From Candidatus Firestoneibacteriota bacterium (lineage in GTDB: Bacteria; JACRDZ01), in NCBI GenBank assembly GCA_016212735.1, contig JACRDZ010000093.1:1-16613 (forward strand): a stretch of 16,613 bases of DNA, written 5' to 3'. The first letter of the stretch is position 1; each line of letters starts with the position of its first letter. Under the pieces are notes generated by a model, which saw only the letters and a list, made by a program, of their open reading frames with translations, did no database searches and was not told the DNA's origin. The position numbers were made by a program, and so were the translations under genes. Below are positions 1 to 7,308 of the stretch, piece after piece.

Positions 1-357
1 ATAAAAAATAATTAAATATTTGATATTGATAGGCTTGTTTATGAAAAATACAAGAACTAGGATTAGAAAGAAGCTTAATATGGAAAGGCAGAATCGCAAA
101 CCAAGAATATTGCCAATACATTCTTTAATTTTTTCTTTATCTCTAGCTATCTCTCTTGTTCCAAATAGAGGCAATCCAAAATTGGTAATTAAAGTAAAGT
201 AAGTTATAATAGCAAGAGCAAAATTTATCTTGCCAAAGTCTCCTGGCCCTAGAATCCTGGCAAGATATACAGTAACAAAGAATCCTAAAACTTGATTTAT
301 TATTGTTGAAAATAAAAGAGAAAAAGTATTTTTAATAATTCTTTGCGCATTATCCAC
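1..357 (-). CDS. Polysaccharide flippase (Wzx/PST type), N-terminal part
   Basis: This is the first 119 residues of a membrane protein that runs off the left edge. Reading the minus strand from GTG at 357 gives an open frame to base 1. Its start resembles oligosaccharide flippases of the MATE/PST superfamily, which move lipid-linked sugar units across the inner membrane: an early hydrophobic stretch with NQVLGFF, then ARILGPGDFGKINFA, NFGLPLFGTREIARDK and a second long hydrophobic segment. The glycine/proline-rich ARxLGPxxFG and the GxREIA stretch are typical of this family. The GTG start is preceded by AAAGGT at 367-372, nine bases away. It lies 51 bases downstream of the glycosyltransferase on the same strand, so the two probably serve the same surface-polysaccharide pathway. 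The substrate cannot be told from the fragment. Family assignment is by motif memory only. Confidence 0.8.
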   Translation of the reverse strand, partial: MDNAQRIIKNTFSLLFSTIINQVLGFFVTVYLARILGPGDFGKINFALAIITYFTLITNFGLPLFGTREIARDKEKIKECIGNILGLRFCLSILSFFLILVLVFFINKPINIKYLIIFY

Positions 358-408
358 TATAAGTTTACCTTTGCTATTGCAGACAATTGAATTTATATTA
401 CTTTGTGA

Positions 409-1179
409 CTATAATGATTTTTTTTGCTTATTATATATTTCCCATAATTTCAAATATTTTGTAAAAACATATATAGAAGCTAAAACGCACCAAAAAAAAC
501 CGTATATCCCGTCCAAAAATCCTAATTGAATAAAATAAGTCTGTATGAATTTAAAAGCAGGCCTTATAGTGAAATGATATATTGTCGGACGTTTACCCTC
601 TTTGTATAACTGTTCTGCGGACCAGGTAGTATAGCGATTGAATTTTTTGAAATACTGTACCATGTCTCTTTGTTGATAATGTTCTAAGTAACCGTTCTCA
701 ATATACCCAGCCTTTCCATCTATAATTTTCTTAGCATGAACTCTTTTATCCTCACAACGACCCATATCATGCTTAAACAGACGTAAACTTTTATCTTTTC
801 TCTCTCCGCTGTAATTTATGCTTTTTCCAAGAAAATAATTAAGACGATATACATAATATCCGTTAAACTCATCTTCTTCTTTTTCAAGAATATTTTCAAT
901 ACTCTTTCTTAATTCAGGTGTTATTACTTCGTCGGAATCAACTATCATAACCCATTCATGTTTTAATTGTGGAATTGACCAATTATTCTGAGTAGCATTA
1001 TTTATATATTCATGCTGAATAATTCTATCTGTATATTTTCTGCATATTTCAAGAGTTTGGTCAGTGCTGTATGAATCCACAATAAAAATTTCATCTGCCC
1101 ATGTTACACTTTTTAAGCACTTTTCAACTATATCTTCACAGTTAAAAGTACTGATTAATATTGATAATTTCTTTCGCAT
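409..1179 (-). CDS. Family 2 glycosyltransferase, WaaE/KdtX-like (LPS core)
   Basis: A 256-residue GT-A fold glycosyltransferase, expected to transfer a sugar from a nucleotide-sugar donor at the cytoplasmic face of the inner membrane. The N-terminus has the family 2 opening LSILISTFNCED, followed by WADEIFIVDSYSTDQT (about residues 27-42), characteristic of the WaaE/KdtX lipopolysaccharide-core glucosyltransferases. The metal/donor-binding DSD is at residues 81-83 (VMIVDSDEV). The C-terminal part, about 206-248, is hydrophobic and aromatic (RPAFKFIQTYFIQLGFLDG and on), as in WaaE-like proteins, and probably attaches the enzyme to the membrane. GAGAG lies just upstream of the ATG at 1179. A tRNA gene ends only 23 bases upstream and the flippase follows, so one transcript may carry all three. 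Fold and family are secure; the exact acceptor sugar is not. Confidence 0.88.
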   Translation of the reverse strand: MRKKLSILISTFNCEDIVEKCLKSVTWADEIFIVDSYSTDQTLEICRKYTDRIIQHEYINNATQNNWSIPQLKHEWVMIVDSDEVITPELRKSIENILEKEEDEFNGYYVYRLNYFLGKSINYSGERKDKSLRLFKHDMGRCEDKRVHAKKIIDGKAGYIENGYLEHYQQRDMVQYFKKFNRYTTWSAEQLYKEGKRPTIYHFTIRPAFKFIQTYFIQLGFLDGIYGFFWCVLASIYVFTKYLKLWEIYNKQKKSL

Positions 1180-1202
1180 TTTTATCTCTCATAAATAGTT
1201 TA

Positions 1203-1277
1203 TGGTGGGCGATACTGGGTTCGAACCAGTGGCCCCTGCCGTGTGAAGGCAGTGCTCTCCCACTGAGCTAATCGCCC
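1203..1277 (-). tRNA. tRNA-Val (anticodon CAC), CCA encoded
   Basis: The minus strand folds as a complete 75-base tRNA. The acceptor stem is GGGCGAT/ATCGCCC with discriminator A and a genome-encoded CCA (1203-1205). The D stem is GCTC/GAGC, the anticodon stem CTGCC/GGCAG with loop TTCACAC, the variable loop five bases, and the T arm ACTGG-TTCGAAC-CCAGT. Positions 34-36 read CAC, which decodes GUG valine. All stems pair without mismatch. It sits 23 bases upstream of the glycosyltransferase start on the same strand, with no terminator between. Confidence 0.97.
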
Positions 1278-1303
1278 TACATTTAAATTTAGTCTAAAAC
1301 AAA

Positions 1304-1332
1304 TATATATCATATACCTGTGCTTATTTCAA
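1304..1332 (-). promoter_or_regulatory. Candidate sigma-70 promoter for tRNA-Val
   Basis: On the minus strand, TTGAAA (1327-1332) is followed after 17 bases by TATATA (1304-1309). Initiation would fall near 1297, about 20 bases before the mature tRNA 5' end. The -10 match is modest and the region is AT-rich, so this is tentative. The rest of the 1278-1471 gap holds no gene I can see and no convincing terminator for the lipoprotein gene upstream. Confidence 0.4.
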
Positions 1333-1471
1333 TCCAAATATAAACGATATAAATAATTGTATGGTTTTGCACTTATATATTAAATTTGAATGGTAAAATA
1401 ATTTTGATATTTGAGATTTAATTTTTGTTTCAGATTTTGGTTAGATTAAAATTTAAGAGGTTAATAGACAA

Positions 1472-3013
1472 TTATTTTTTAGTTTTTTCTATTATTCTGA
1501 TATATTCCTGAGCTTTCTTATTTAAATCATGTTTTGGATTATTATCCTGGACGGTCTTTAATGCTTGTAATGCATTTTCAAAATCTTTCATATTATAATA
1601 CGAAAGGCCTATTTTTAATTGTGCTGCAATATCCTTATCAGTTTTAATATTATTATTAATAGCCTCATTAAAATATTCAAGCGCTTTTTTATAATCCTGT
1701 TTTGTATAATATGTTTCACCTAACCAATATAAGGCATTATCAATCAATGAATCTTCTTTTGCCTGAATAACCAGTTCTAATTTTTCCCTGGCTTCTTTAA
1801 CCATATTCTTTTTTAAAAGTAAATCAAGAGCTTCCTCGTAAATTTTTATAACTTCATTTTTATTTTTCAGATCTTCAGTTTTTTGAATAGGTTCAACTTT
1901 TTTTACAGGTTCAGATGTTTTCCCAGAAGATATCTCTCTGCGTTCTTTTTCACGAGCTTTTGCTTCTTCAGCTTTTTTTATGAACTTTTCTTTGAGATCA
2001 ATTTCAAGATGATCTTTCGCTGTTAAAGCCCATTCTGTATCAGGATAATTATTAATAACAAAATTAAAAGTTTCTTTAGCTTTATCATAATTATCAAAAG
2101 CTTCATAGCATAATCCTATAAGAAAATGGCTTTCTGCTATATAAATACTATCTGGATAATCTCTAATATATTTTTTAATTTTAAAATATGCTTCACCATA
2201 ATTTTTTTCAACAATATATTTCTTAACACCATTAAAAAGTTCCTCTCCATTAATCTTATTTAATATAATTTTTAATTCTGAACCTAATGAATCTGTAAGC
2301 TTATCAACTTCATTAACCACTTCTTTAACTTTTTTATAATCTTCTTTGGATAATGCGTTTGTTCCTTCATTAATGAGTGTTTTTATCTGATCGGCTTTTT
2401 GAGGTAAATATTTATTTACTTCATTAGTTACAGATTTATCCGCTTTTAATTTTGCCTTTTCAATTAAATCATTAAAAAGTGCTCTTTCTCGGATTTTACG
2501 TGCTTCTTCTGTTTTTTTACGTGCTTCTTCTTCTTCTTTCTTTTTTCTTTCTTCTTCCTCTTTCTTTTTTTCTTCAATTTCTTTATTTTTACTCTCTTCT
2601 ACCGCAGTAATTATTTCTGCTCTTGCTTTTTCGATATTTTGCGCAGCATCTGAAAAACGATCCTGCTTTAGAAAAAGTTCTGATTGTGCTAATAGATTTT
2701 CTGATGTTTTTAATTTAAGAGAAGAATATTTTTTAATTTTAGGAGTAGAAGATTCCTGAAAAAAGTTTTTAGCATTATCTATTAATACTGTTATTCTTTC
2801 TCTTTCTTGACGAATACGTTCTTCTTCATCTTTTTGATTTATCTCTGCTTGAGTAATTTCCAGTTTTGGCGAATCATAGGTAATATCCAGAACAGGGAGT
2901 CGTTTAACACCGCATCCGGATATAATAATAGACAATAAAAAATATAAAATAAATAATAAAAAAGAAACGTAAAATTGAAATATGGTCCTGGAAAAATTAT
3001 TCAATTTTTTCAT
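1472..3013 (-). CDS. TPR lipoprotein with coiled coil, YbgF/CpoB-like C-terminus
   Basis: A 513-residue envelope protein. Residues 12-33 form a hydrophobic signal segment ending in IISGC, so Cys34 is the likely lipidated residue after signal peptidase II cleavage. Residues about 75-140 (IDNAKNFFQESSTPKIKKYSS, then AQSELFLKQDRFSDAAQNIEKARAE) resemble the helical DUF4398 type. About 140-180 is a charged Lys/Glu/Arg/Ala coiled coil, TolA-like in composition. Two TPR regions follow: one near 265-340 (SHFLIGLCYEAFDNYDKA, VINNYPDTEWA) and one near 390-505 (ALYWLGETYYTKQDYKKALE, LKIGLSYYNMKDFENALQA). The second type of repeat is what YbgF/CpoB proteins carry in Gram-negative envelopes. GGAG lies eight bases before the ATG. 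It is transcribed divergently from the carbonic anhydrase gene. A role in envelope assembly or scaffolding is inference; partners are unknown. Confidence 0.8.
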   Translation of the reverse strand: MKKLNNFSRTIFQFYVSFLLFILYFLLSIIISGCGVKRLPVLDITYDSPKLEITQAEINQKDEEERIRQERERITVLIDNAKNFFQESSTPKIKKYSSLKLKTSENLLAQSELFLKQDRFSDAAQNIEKARAEIITAVEESKNKEIEEKKKEEEERKKKEEEEARKKTEEARKIRERALFNDLIEKAKLKADKSVTNEVNKYLPQKADQIKTLINEGTNALSKEDYKKVKEVVNEVDKLTDSLGSELKIILNKINGEELFNGVKKYIVEKNYGEAYFKIKKYIRDYPDSIYIAESHFLIGLCYEAFDNYDKAKETFNFVINNYPDTEWALTAKDHLEIDLKEKFIKKAEEAKAREKERREISSGKTSEPVKKVEPIQKTEDLKNKNEVIKIYEEALDLLLKKNMVKEAREKLELVIQAKEDSLIDNALYWLGETYYTKQDYKKALEYFNEAINNNIKTDKDIAAQLKIGLSYYNMKDFENALQALKTVQDNNPKHDLNKKAQEYIRIIEKTKK

Positions 3014-3074
3014 ATTTTTTGCTCCGCACTATTTAAAGTTTTTATAAAATATATATCGGTAAGCATTAAAATAT

Positions 3075-3103
3075 ACTTTAGAGGTTAAGTATTAAAAAGT
3101 CAA
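3075..3103 (-). promoter_or_regulatory. Candidate sigma-70 promoter for the TPR lipoprotein
   Basis: The minus strand reads TTGACT (rc of 3098-3103), 17 bases, then TAAAGT (rc of 3075-3080). It would give a leader of about 55 bases to the ATG at 3013. The -35 is strong and the -10 only fair. It lies in the 294-base divergent region 3014-3307, which holds no gene. Confidence 0.5.
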
Positions 3104-3192
3104 GTTATTTATACTCCCTCCTTTTTTAGGAGGTAAAGATTATAATATATTATATGATATTCTAATATTGTAACAGAAATATAAAAAAAAGA

Positions 3193-3222
3193 TTGACATA
3201 AAAATAAGTAATATATTAAAAT
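3193..3222 (+). promoter_or_regulatory. Sigma-70 promoter for the carbonic anhydrase cluster
   Basis: A perfect TTGACA (3193-3198) is followed after 18 bases by TAAAAT (3217-3222, five of six). Initiation near 3229 would leave a leader of about 80 bases before the ATG at 3308, which has a very strong AAAGGAGG at 3293-3300. Confidence 0.65.
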
Positions 3223-3307
3223 CAATTTAGCGTTCAGGTATCAGCAAGCAGATAAAACAAGAAAAAATAGAACTGTATATAAGAATTTTAATAAAGGAGG
3301 AATTTAA

Positions 3308-4153
3308 ATGAAAAGGTGGTTAGTAATTTTATTAATATTAGGTGTTTTAGGATGGATATTTATAAAGATAAACAATGCAGGGCAGGCAATTGTAATGGAA
3401 AATGTATTAACGGATTTTAATAAAAAAGTTGAAAAGCCTGAAATAGATAAATCTGCTTATATAAGCTCGCAGTCTGCAGTAATCGGGGATGTTCATTTGG
3501 GGAAAAATGTTTATGTTGGGCCGCATGCGTTTGTTCGTGGTGATGAAGGACAATCTCTTTTTGTAGGTGATAATTCAAATATTCAGGATGGAGCTGGTAT
3601 TCATGCTCTTGAAACTGAGGAAACAAAAGATTCTGAAAAATGGGAATATTTAGATAACCGTTTATATAATGAAAGCGGGAAATTATTATCTAAAGAAGAA
3701 GCAGAAAAAGAAAAAGGATATGCAGTTTATATTGGCAAAGCTGTTTCATTAGCACATCAGTCATTAGTACATGGACCTGCTTATGTTGGTGACAGTACTT
3801 TTGTTGGTATGCAGTCTCAGGTTTTTAATGCAAAAATAGGAAGACATGTTGCAATCGGAGTTAAAAGTCTTATTACAGGCGGTGTTAGTATTCCAGATAA
3901 TACCTTTGTCCCGCCAGGATCTGTTATTACTACTCAGGAACAGGCTGACGCTCTTGGTCCACGCATTGGCAGCCCGTATGAAAATACAAATGCTAAAGTA
4001 GTACATGTAAATATGAGTCTGGCAAACGCATATAATGGCAATAAATTAGAAAAAGAAGAACATAGTGAGGCACAAACTGAACAGGCAGCAGCGGATACAA
4101 CAAAAACATATGCAGAATCAACAGAAACAAGTAAATCAGAAGCAACACACTAG
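3308..4153 (+). CDS. Cam-type gamma carbonic anhydrase, membrane-anchored or exported
   Basis: A 281-residue left-handed beta-helix protein predicted to interconvert CO2 and bicarbonate. It closely follows the archaeal Cam prototype in motif order. The metal ligands are His99 (in IHALE), His150 (in SLAHQS) and His155 (in VHGP). Arg77, Asp79 and Glu80 (VRGDEG) and Gln93 (NIQDG) match the active-site set, and Glu102 matches the Cam proton-shuttle glutamate. Hexapeptide-type repeats run from about residue 48 to 205. The acidic loop between the first and second ligand is about 15 residues longer than in Cam. Residues 3-20 are a hydrophobic helix with a preceding Lys-Arg, acting as anchor or uncleaved signal, so the enzyme probably faces the periplasm. 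The tail (about 245-281) is hydrophilic, Glu/Thr/Ala-rich and probably disordered. AAAGGAGG lies seven bases before the ATG. It heads a cluster with pilZ and trpC. Confidence 0.9.
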   Translation: MKRWLVILLILGVLGWIFIKINNAGQAIVMENVLTDFNKKVEKPEIDKSAYISSQSAVIGDVHLGKNVYVGPHAFVRGDEGQSLFVGDNSNIQDGAGIHALETEETKDSEKWEYLDNRLYNESGKLLSKEEAEKEKGYAVYIGKAVSLAHQSLVHGPAYVGDSTFVGMQSQVFNAKIGRHVAIGVKSLITGGVSIPDNTFVPPGSVITTQEQADALGPRIGSPYENTNAKVVHVNMSLANAYNGNKLEKEEHSEAQTEQAAADTTKTYAESTETSKSEATH

Positions 4154-4173
4154 TAACTGGAAGGATATTAATT

Positions 4174-4842
4174 ATGAAAGATCTTTCTTTCCATGAAGGG
4201 CAGACAGTATTAATAATATTAAAAAATAAAGATATAAAGGATGAATATTTCAGTAAAATCCGGAATGTGGAAAGAAAATATCTTGTTATAAATAATCCGT
4301 TTGAAGAGAAAAATATTCCAATTAAAAAAAATGATCTTTTATCTTTTTTCATTCTTGAAGATAATGACATATATAATTTTACAAGTAATGTAGAAGAAAT
4401 AAAATTTGGCCGTAATCCGGAATTGATAATCGAAAAGCCAAAAGATTTAGTTCATAATCAAAGAAGAATAAGTATACGATTTCCTCTGGCAATTATTGTT
4501 AAATATGAAATTGAAACAATTAAATCTTTTTTTAAACATGGCCCTGTTGAAGGCACAGCTATTGCGAAGAATATTAGTATCAGCGGTATATTAATGGAAA
4601 CCAATGATAAATTTTCAGATAAATATAATAATATTAATGTTAAATTAAATTTTACTTTACCTGCATATCCACCTATTAAAGTTAATGGGAAGATAACCAG
4701 AATATCTCCTAAGGACAAAGGTGTGGAATTTGCTGTCAATTTTTTTAATTTAGATCCGCATGATAAAGAAAATATAGTCAAATATATTTTCAACACACAA
4801 AAGAAATATATTATGGAAAAAACATTACTGGAAAAATTATAA
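4174..4842 (+). CDS. YcgR-like PilZ domain protein (c-di-GMP receptor)
   Basis: A 222-residue soluble protein with two parts. Residues 1-90 look like the N-terminal beta domain of YcgR flagellar-brake proteins (FHEGQTVLIILKNKD, then IPIKKNDLLSFFILEDND). Residues about 94-215 are a PilZ domain with the full c-di-GMP signature: Arg98 and Arg102 in QRRISIRF (RxxxR), and NISISG at 133-138 ((D/N)xSxxG). The GVEFAVNF strand near 188-197 is also typical. With both motifs intact it should bind c-di-GMP; its output partner is unknown, since no flagellar or cellulose genes are in view. GGAAGGA precedes the ATG. It follows the carbonic anhydrase by 20 bases and is followed by trpC after 17, so the three are probably co-transcribed. 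Confidence 0.87.
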   Translation: MKDLSFHEGQTVLIILKNKDIKDEYFSKIRNVERKYLVINNPFEEKNIPIKKNDLLSFFILEDNDIYNFTSNVEEIKFGRNPELIIEKPKDLVHNQRRISIRFPLAIIVKYEIETIKSFFKHGPVEGTAIAKNISISGILMETNDKFSDKYNNINVKLNFTLPAYPPIKVNGKITRISPKDKGVEFAVNFFNLDPHDKENIVKYIFNTQKKYIMEKTLLEKL

Positions 4843-4859
4843 TACAATGAGAATTAATA

Positions 4860-5642
4860 ATGGATTTTTTAGAAGAAATTGTTCAATATAAAAAAAATGA
4901 GATAAGAGAAAGAAAATCTTTATATCCTCTGCATGAATTAAAAAAAGAAATATATCCTCAAAAAAAGGCAGTCATGAAATTCAGGGATGCAATTTCAATC
5001 TCTGACAGATTAAATCTGATAGCAGAAATAAAAAAAGCATCTCCTTCAAGGGGAATAATACGATCCCCTTTCAATCCTGAAGAAATAGCAAGGGCATATG
5101 CTTCCTGCTGTGTATCAGCTATATCTGTTCTAACAGAAGAAAAGTATTTTCAAGGTAATATACAATATCTTAGAGATATTCAAGCAATAACAACAATACC
5201 TCTTTTAATGAAAGATTTTATTATAGATGAATATCAGATTTATGAAGCCCGGAAATACGGGGCATCTGCTATATTATTGATTGCAGCTATTCTGACTGAA
5301 AATCAAATTAATAATTTTATGAATATTGCTAAATTGCTTGATCTGGATTGTCTGGTAGAAGTTCATAATGAAGAAGAATTAGAAAAAGTATTGAATTTAA
5401 ATGCGCTAATTATAGGAATAAATAACAGAGATTTAAAAACTTTTCATGTTGATATAAATACTTCATTTAAACTTAAAGAAAAAATTCAAAGTGATAAGAT
5501 TGTTGTATGTGAAAGCGGAATTAAAAACAATAATGATATGATAAAACTCAAAGCATCAGGATTTAATGCTGTTCTTATTGGTGAGACATTTATGAAAAGC
5601 CTGGATATTGCTGCAAAAATTAAAGAAATATGGAATTGCTGA
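4860..5642 (+). CDS. trpC: Indole-3-glycerol phosphate synthase
   Basis: A 260-residue (beta/alpha)8 enzyme of tryptophan synthesis that closes the ring of carboxyphenylaminodeoxyribulose phosphate to indole-3-glycerol phosphate. The catalytic set is present: Glu56 and Lys58 in IAEIKKASPS, Lys118 in LLMKDF, Glu167 in LVEVHN, Asn188 in INNRDL, and Ser219 in CESGI. The phosphate-binding end is seen in ASGFNAVLIGETFMK. Length is normal for a single-function TrpC; no TrpF domain is fused. No other trp gene is in the window, so tryptophan genes are dispersed or this copy lies apart from the rest. The ribosome site is weak (ATGAGAA), so translation may depend on coupling to the PilZ gene 17 bases upstream. 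Confidence 0.95.
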   Translation: MDFLEEIVQYKKNEIRERKSLYPLHELKKEIYPQKKAVMKFRDAISISDRLNLIAEIKKASPSRGIIRSPFNPEEIARAYASCCVSAISVLTEEKYFQGNIQYLRDIQAITTIPLLMKDFIIDEYQIYEARKYGASAILLIAAILTENQINNFMNIAKLLDLDCLVEVHNEEELEKVLNLNALIIGINNRDLKTFHVDINTSFKLKEKIQSDKIVVCESGIKNNNDMIKLKASGFNAVLIGETFMKSLDIAAKIKEIWNC

Positions 5643-5660
5643 AATTAAAGTATTTTTTAG

Positions 5661-5689
5661 TTGATTTTATTAAATCTCTAATATATATT
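5661..5689 (+). promoter_or_regulatory. Possible promoter giving a near-leaderless M67 transcript
   Basis: TTGATT (5661-5666), 17 bases, then TATATT (5684-5689) sit directly before the ATG at 5701. Initiation about seven bases past the -10 would start the mRNA only four or five bases ahead of the start codon. No Shine-Dalgarno is visible in 5643-5700, which fits. The stretch is very AT-rich, so a chance match is possible. Confidence 0.3.
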
Positions 5690-5700
5690 ATATAGTTATT

Positions 5701-6099
5701 ATGGAAATAAGAAAAGATATTTACGACCAAATGGTCAAAGAAGCTATTCAATCATTTCCAAAAGAATGCTGTGGAATATTAGCAGGAAAGAATAAACTGG
5801 CAACAAAAATCTATTCTGTAAAAAATGTGGACCCATCACCAGAGACCTCTTATTTAATGGAATCAAATACTCAATTGAAAATATTAAAAACTATAGATAA
5901 GATTTATATTGACATGGTAGCTGTATATCATTCCCATCCAAACAGTGAATGTTTTCCTTCTGAGAGAGATATTGAACTTATAAGTTATCCAGAATGTTTA
6001 AATGTTATAATTTCCCTTGCGGACATTGATTCTCCTGAAGTGCGAGCATTTCTAATCAAAGAAAAAAAAATAATTGAAGAACAAATAAAAATTATTTAA
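5701..6099 (+). CDS. M67-family (JAMM/MPN) metallopeptidase
   Basis: A 132-residue protein with a complete JAMM zinc site: Glu22 (PKECCGILAG), His77 and His79, Ser87 and Asp90 in HxHP-x6-SxxD (HSHPNSECFPSERD). Small stand-alone bacterial enzymes of this kind usually cleave the C-terminal extension of ubiquitin-like sulfur carriers such as ThiS, MoaD or CysO, or act near ThiF/MoeB E1-like enzymes; neither partner is in this window. Length is normal for the stand-alone form. No ribosome-binding site precedes the ATG (see the promoter entry at 5661). The family call is secure; the natural substrate is unknown. Confidence 0.87.
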   Translation: MEIRKDIYDQMVKEAIQSFPKECCGILAGKNKLATKIYSVKNVDPSPETSYLMESNTQLKILKTIDKIYIDMVAVYHSHPNSECFPSERDIELISYPECLNVIISLADIDSPEVRAFLIKEKKIIEEQIKII

Positions 6100-6137
6100 T
6101 TTTATGACCAACTTGAATATTTCTAGGGAGGCGGAAA

Positions 6138-7280
6138 ATGATGCAAAAATCAAAAATATTTTTATATTCATTATGTTTTATATTTTTATTACGCAATTTT
6201 ACACAAGCTGAAAACACAATACGCATAGGAGTCGCAGGGCCTTTTTCCGGACCGGCTGCTCTCTATGGAGAGATGGTAAAAGGCGGAGTTGAAATCAAGG
6301 CAGAAGAAATCAACAAAAGTGGTGGTATAAATGGCAAGAAAATTGAGCTTGTTTTTGGTGATGATTTATGCGATCCAAAAGAAGCGTCAAGTGTGGCACA
6401 AAGATTTGCCTCAGATAAAAGTATTTCAATTGTCATAGGACATTTATGCAGTTCAAGTACTTTAGCTGCTAAACCTATTTACAAAATGCTGAAATTGCCT
6501 GCTATCTCGCCATGTTCTACTAATGTAAAAGTATGTGAAGGAAGCGATTATATGTTCCGCGATGTATATAGAGATGATTTCCAGGGAATTTTTATGGCGC
6601 GATATTTGAAAAATATTCTTAATATTAATAATGTCGGAGTTTTTTATGATAATGACGACTACGGAATTGGGCTTAAGGATTCTTTTGTTCAAGAAGGGGA
6701 AAAAATAGGACTTAATATAAAGGGAATAGAAACTTATACAAAAGATGTGACAGATTTTACTCCTCAGCTTACGAAATTCAAATCTTTTGGAGTAAGTGCT
6801 TTATTCATTGCAGGATTATATAATGAAGCAGGTTTAGCAGCCAATCAGGCACGTAAACTGAATATGCAAATACCAATTCTTGGGGCAGACGGCATTGGTA
6901 CCCCGGGGTATATTGAAGTAGCAGGGAAGAAATCCAGTGAAGGGACAATGGCAAGCTGTCCTTATGCTTTTGAACAGGGGAATGACCCGCAGGCAGATAA
7001 ATTCTCTAAAATTTTTAAACAAAAAACAGATAAAGAAGCAGACTGGATGTCAGCTACTTCATATGATGCCATGGGTATTGCAGTAAAAGCTATTAAAGCA
7101 GTTGGAAATGATAGAGAAAAAATTAAAGATTATCTTAAAAGTATGGATAAACCTGAGAAAGGATATAAAGGGATAACAGGAGTTACTTATTTTGATAAAA
7201 ACGGAGATTGTCAGAAACCTGCATATGTAAATATCGTACGTGATGGGAAATGGGTTCCTGCACCCAGGCAGATGAAGTAG
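6138..7280 (+). CDS. LivJ/LivK-like periplasmic amino-acid binding protein
   Basis: A 380-residue type I periplasmic binding protein. Residues 1-24 are a signal peptide, with likely cleavage after FTQA. The mature part opens with IRIGVAGPFSGPAALYGE, as in leucine/isoleucine/valine binding proteins. GDDLCDPKEA and VIGHLCSSST (101-108) match the stretch of E. coli LivJ that holds the ligand-binding Ser/Thr and the disulfide; the corresponding cysteines here are Cys78 and Cys104. Further lobes carry VFYDNDDYGIGL and ALFIAGLYNEAG. Branched-chain or other amino acids are the likely ligand. GGGAGG at 6126-6131 precedes the ATG at 6138; ATG at 6141 is an alternative start. No Liv permease or Liv ATPase gene is present: the next gene, 28 bases on, is an ECF S component. 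It may serve a Liv permease encoded elsewhere. Confidence 0.9.
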   Translation: MMQKSKIFLYSLCFIFLLRNFTQAENTIRIGVAGPFSGPAALYGEMVKGGVEIKAEEINKSGGINGKKIELVFGDDLCDPKEASSVAQRFASDKSISIVIGHLCSSSTLAAKPIYKMLKLPAISPCSTNVKVCEGSDYMFRDVYRDDFQGIFMARYLKNILNINNVGVFYDNDDYGIGLKDSFVQEGEKIGLNIKGIETYTKDVTDFTPQLTKFKSFGVSALFIAGLYNEAGLAANQARKLNMQIPILGADGIGTPGYIEVAGKKSSEGTMASCPYAFEQGNDPQADKFSKIFKQKTDKEADWMSATSYDAMGIAVKAIKAVGNDREKIKDYLKSMDKPEKGYKGITGVTYFDKNGDCQKPAYVNIVRDGKWVPAPRQMK

Positions 7281-7308
7281 ATTTTTAATTACACAAGGAG
7301 AGATATGC

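Noticed and set aside
20..202. 60-codon plus-strand reading frame
   Set aside because: The minus strand here encodes a convincing flippase N-terminus; this frame is its mirror and has no family features.
1203..1277. tRNA 3' end as an attachment site of an integrated element
   Set aside because: No integrase gene and no repeat of the tRNA 3' end were found in the window.
2500..2600. Pyrimidine-rich repeats of cttctt type, looking like a simple-sequence repeat
   Set aside because: They are Lys/Glu codons of the coiled-coil segment of the lipoprotein, not an independent repeat.
3117..3133. Inverted repeat CCTCCT-TTTTT-AGGAGG with ribosome-site-like arms on both strands
   Set aside because: It lies upstream of the predicted start sites of both divergent transcripts, and the only frames after it stop within a few codons. 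I could not tie it to a terminator or leader gene.
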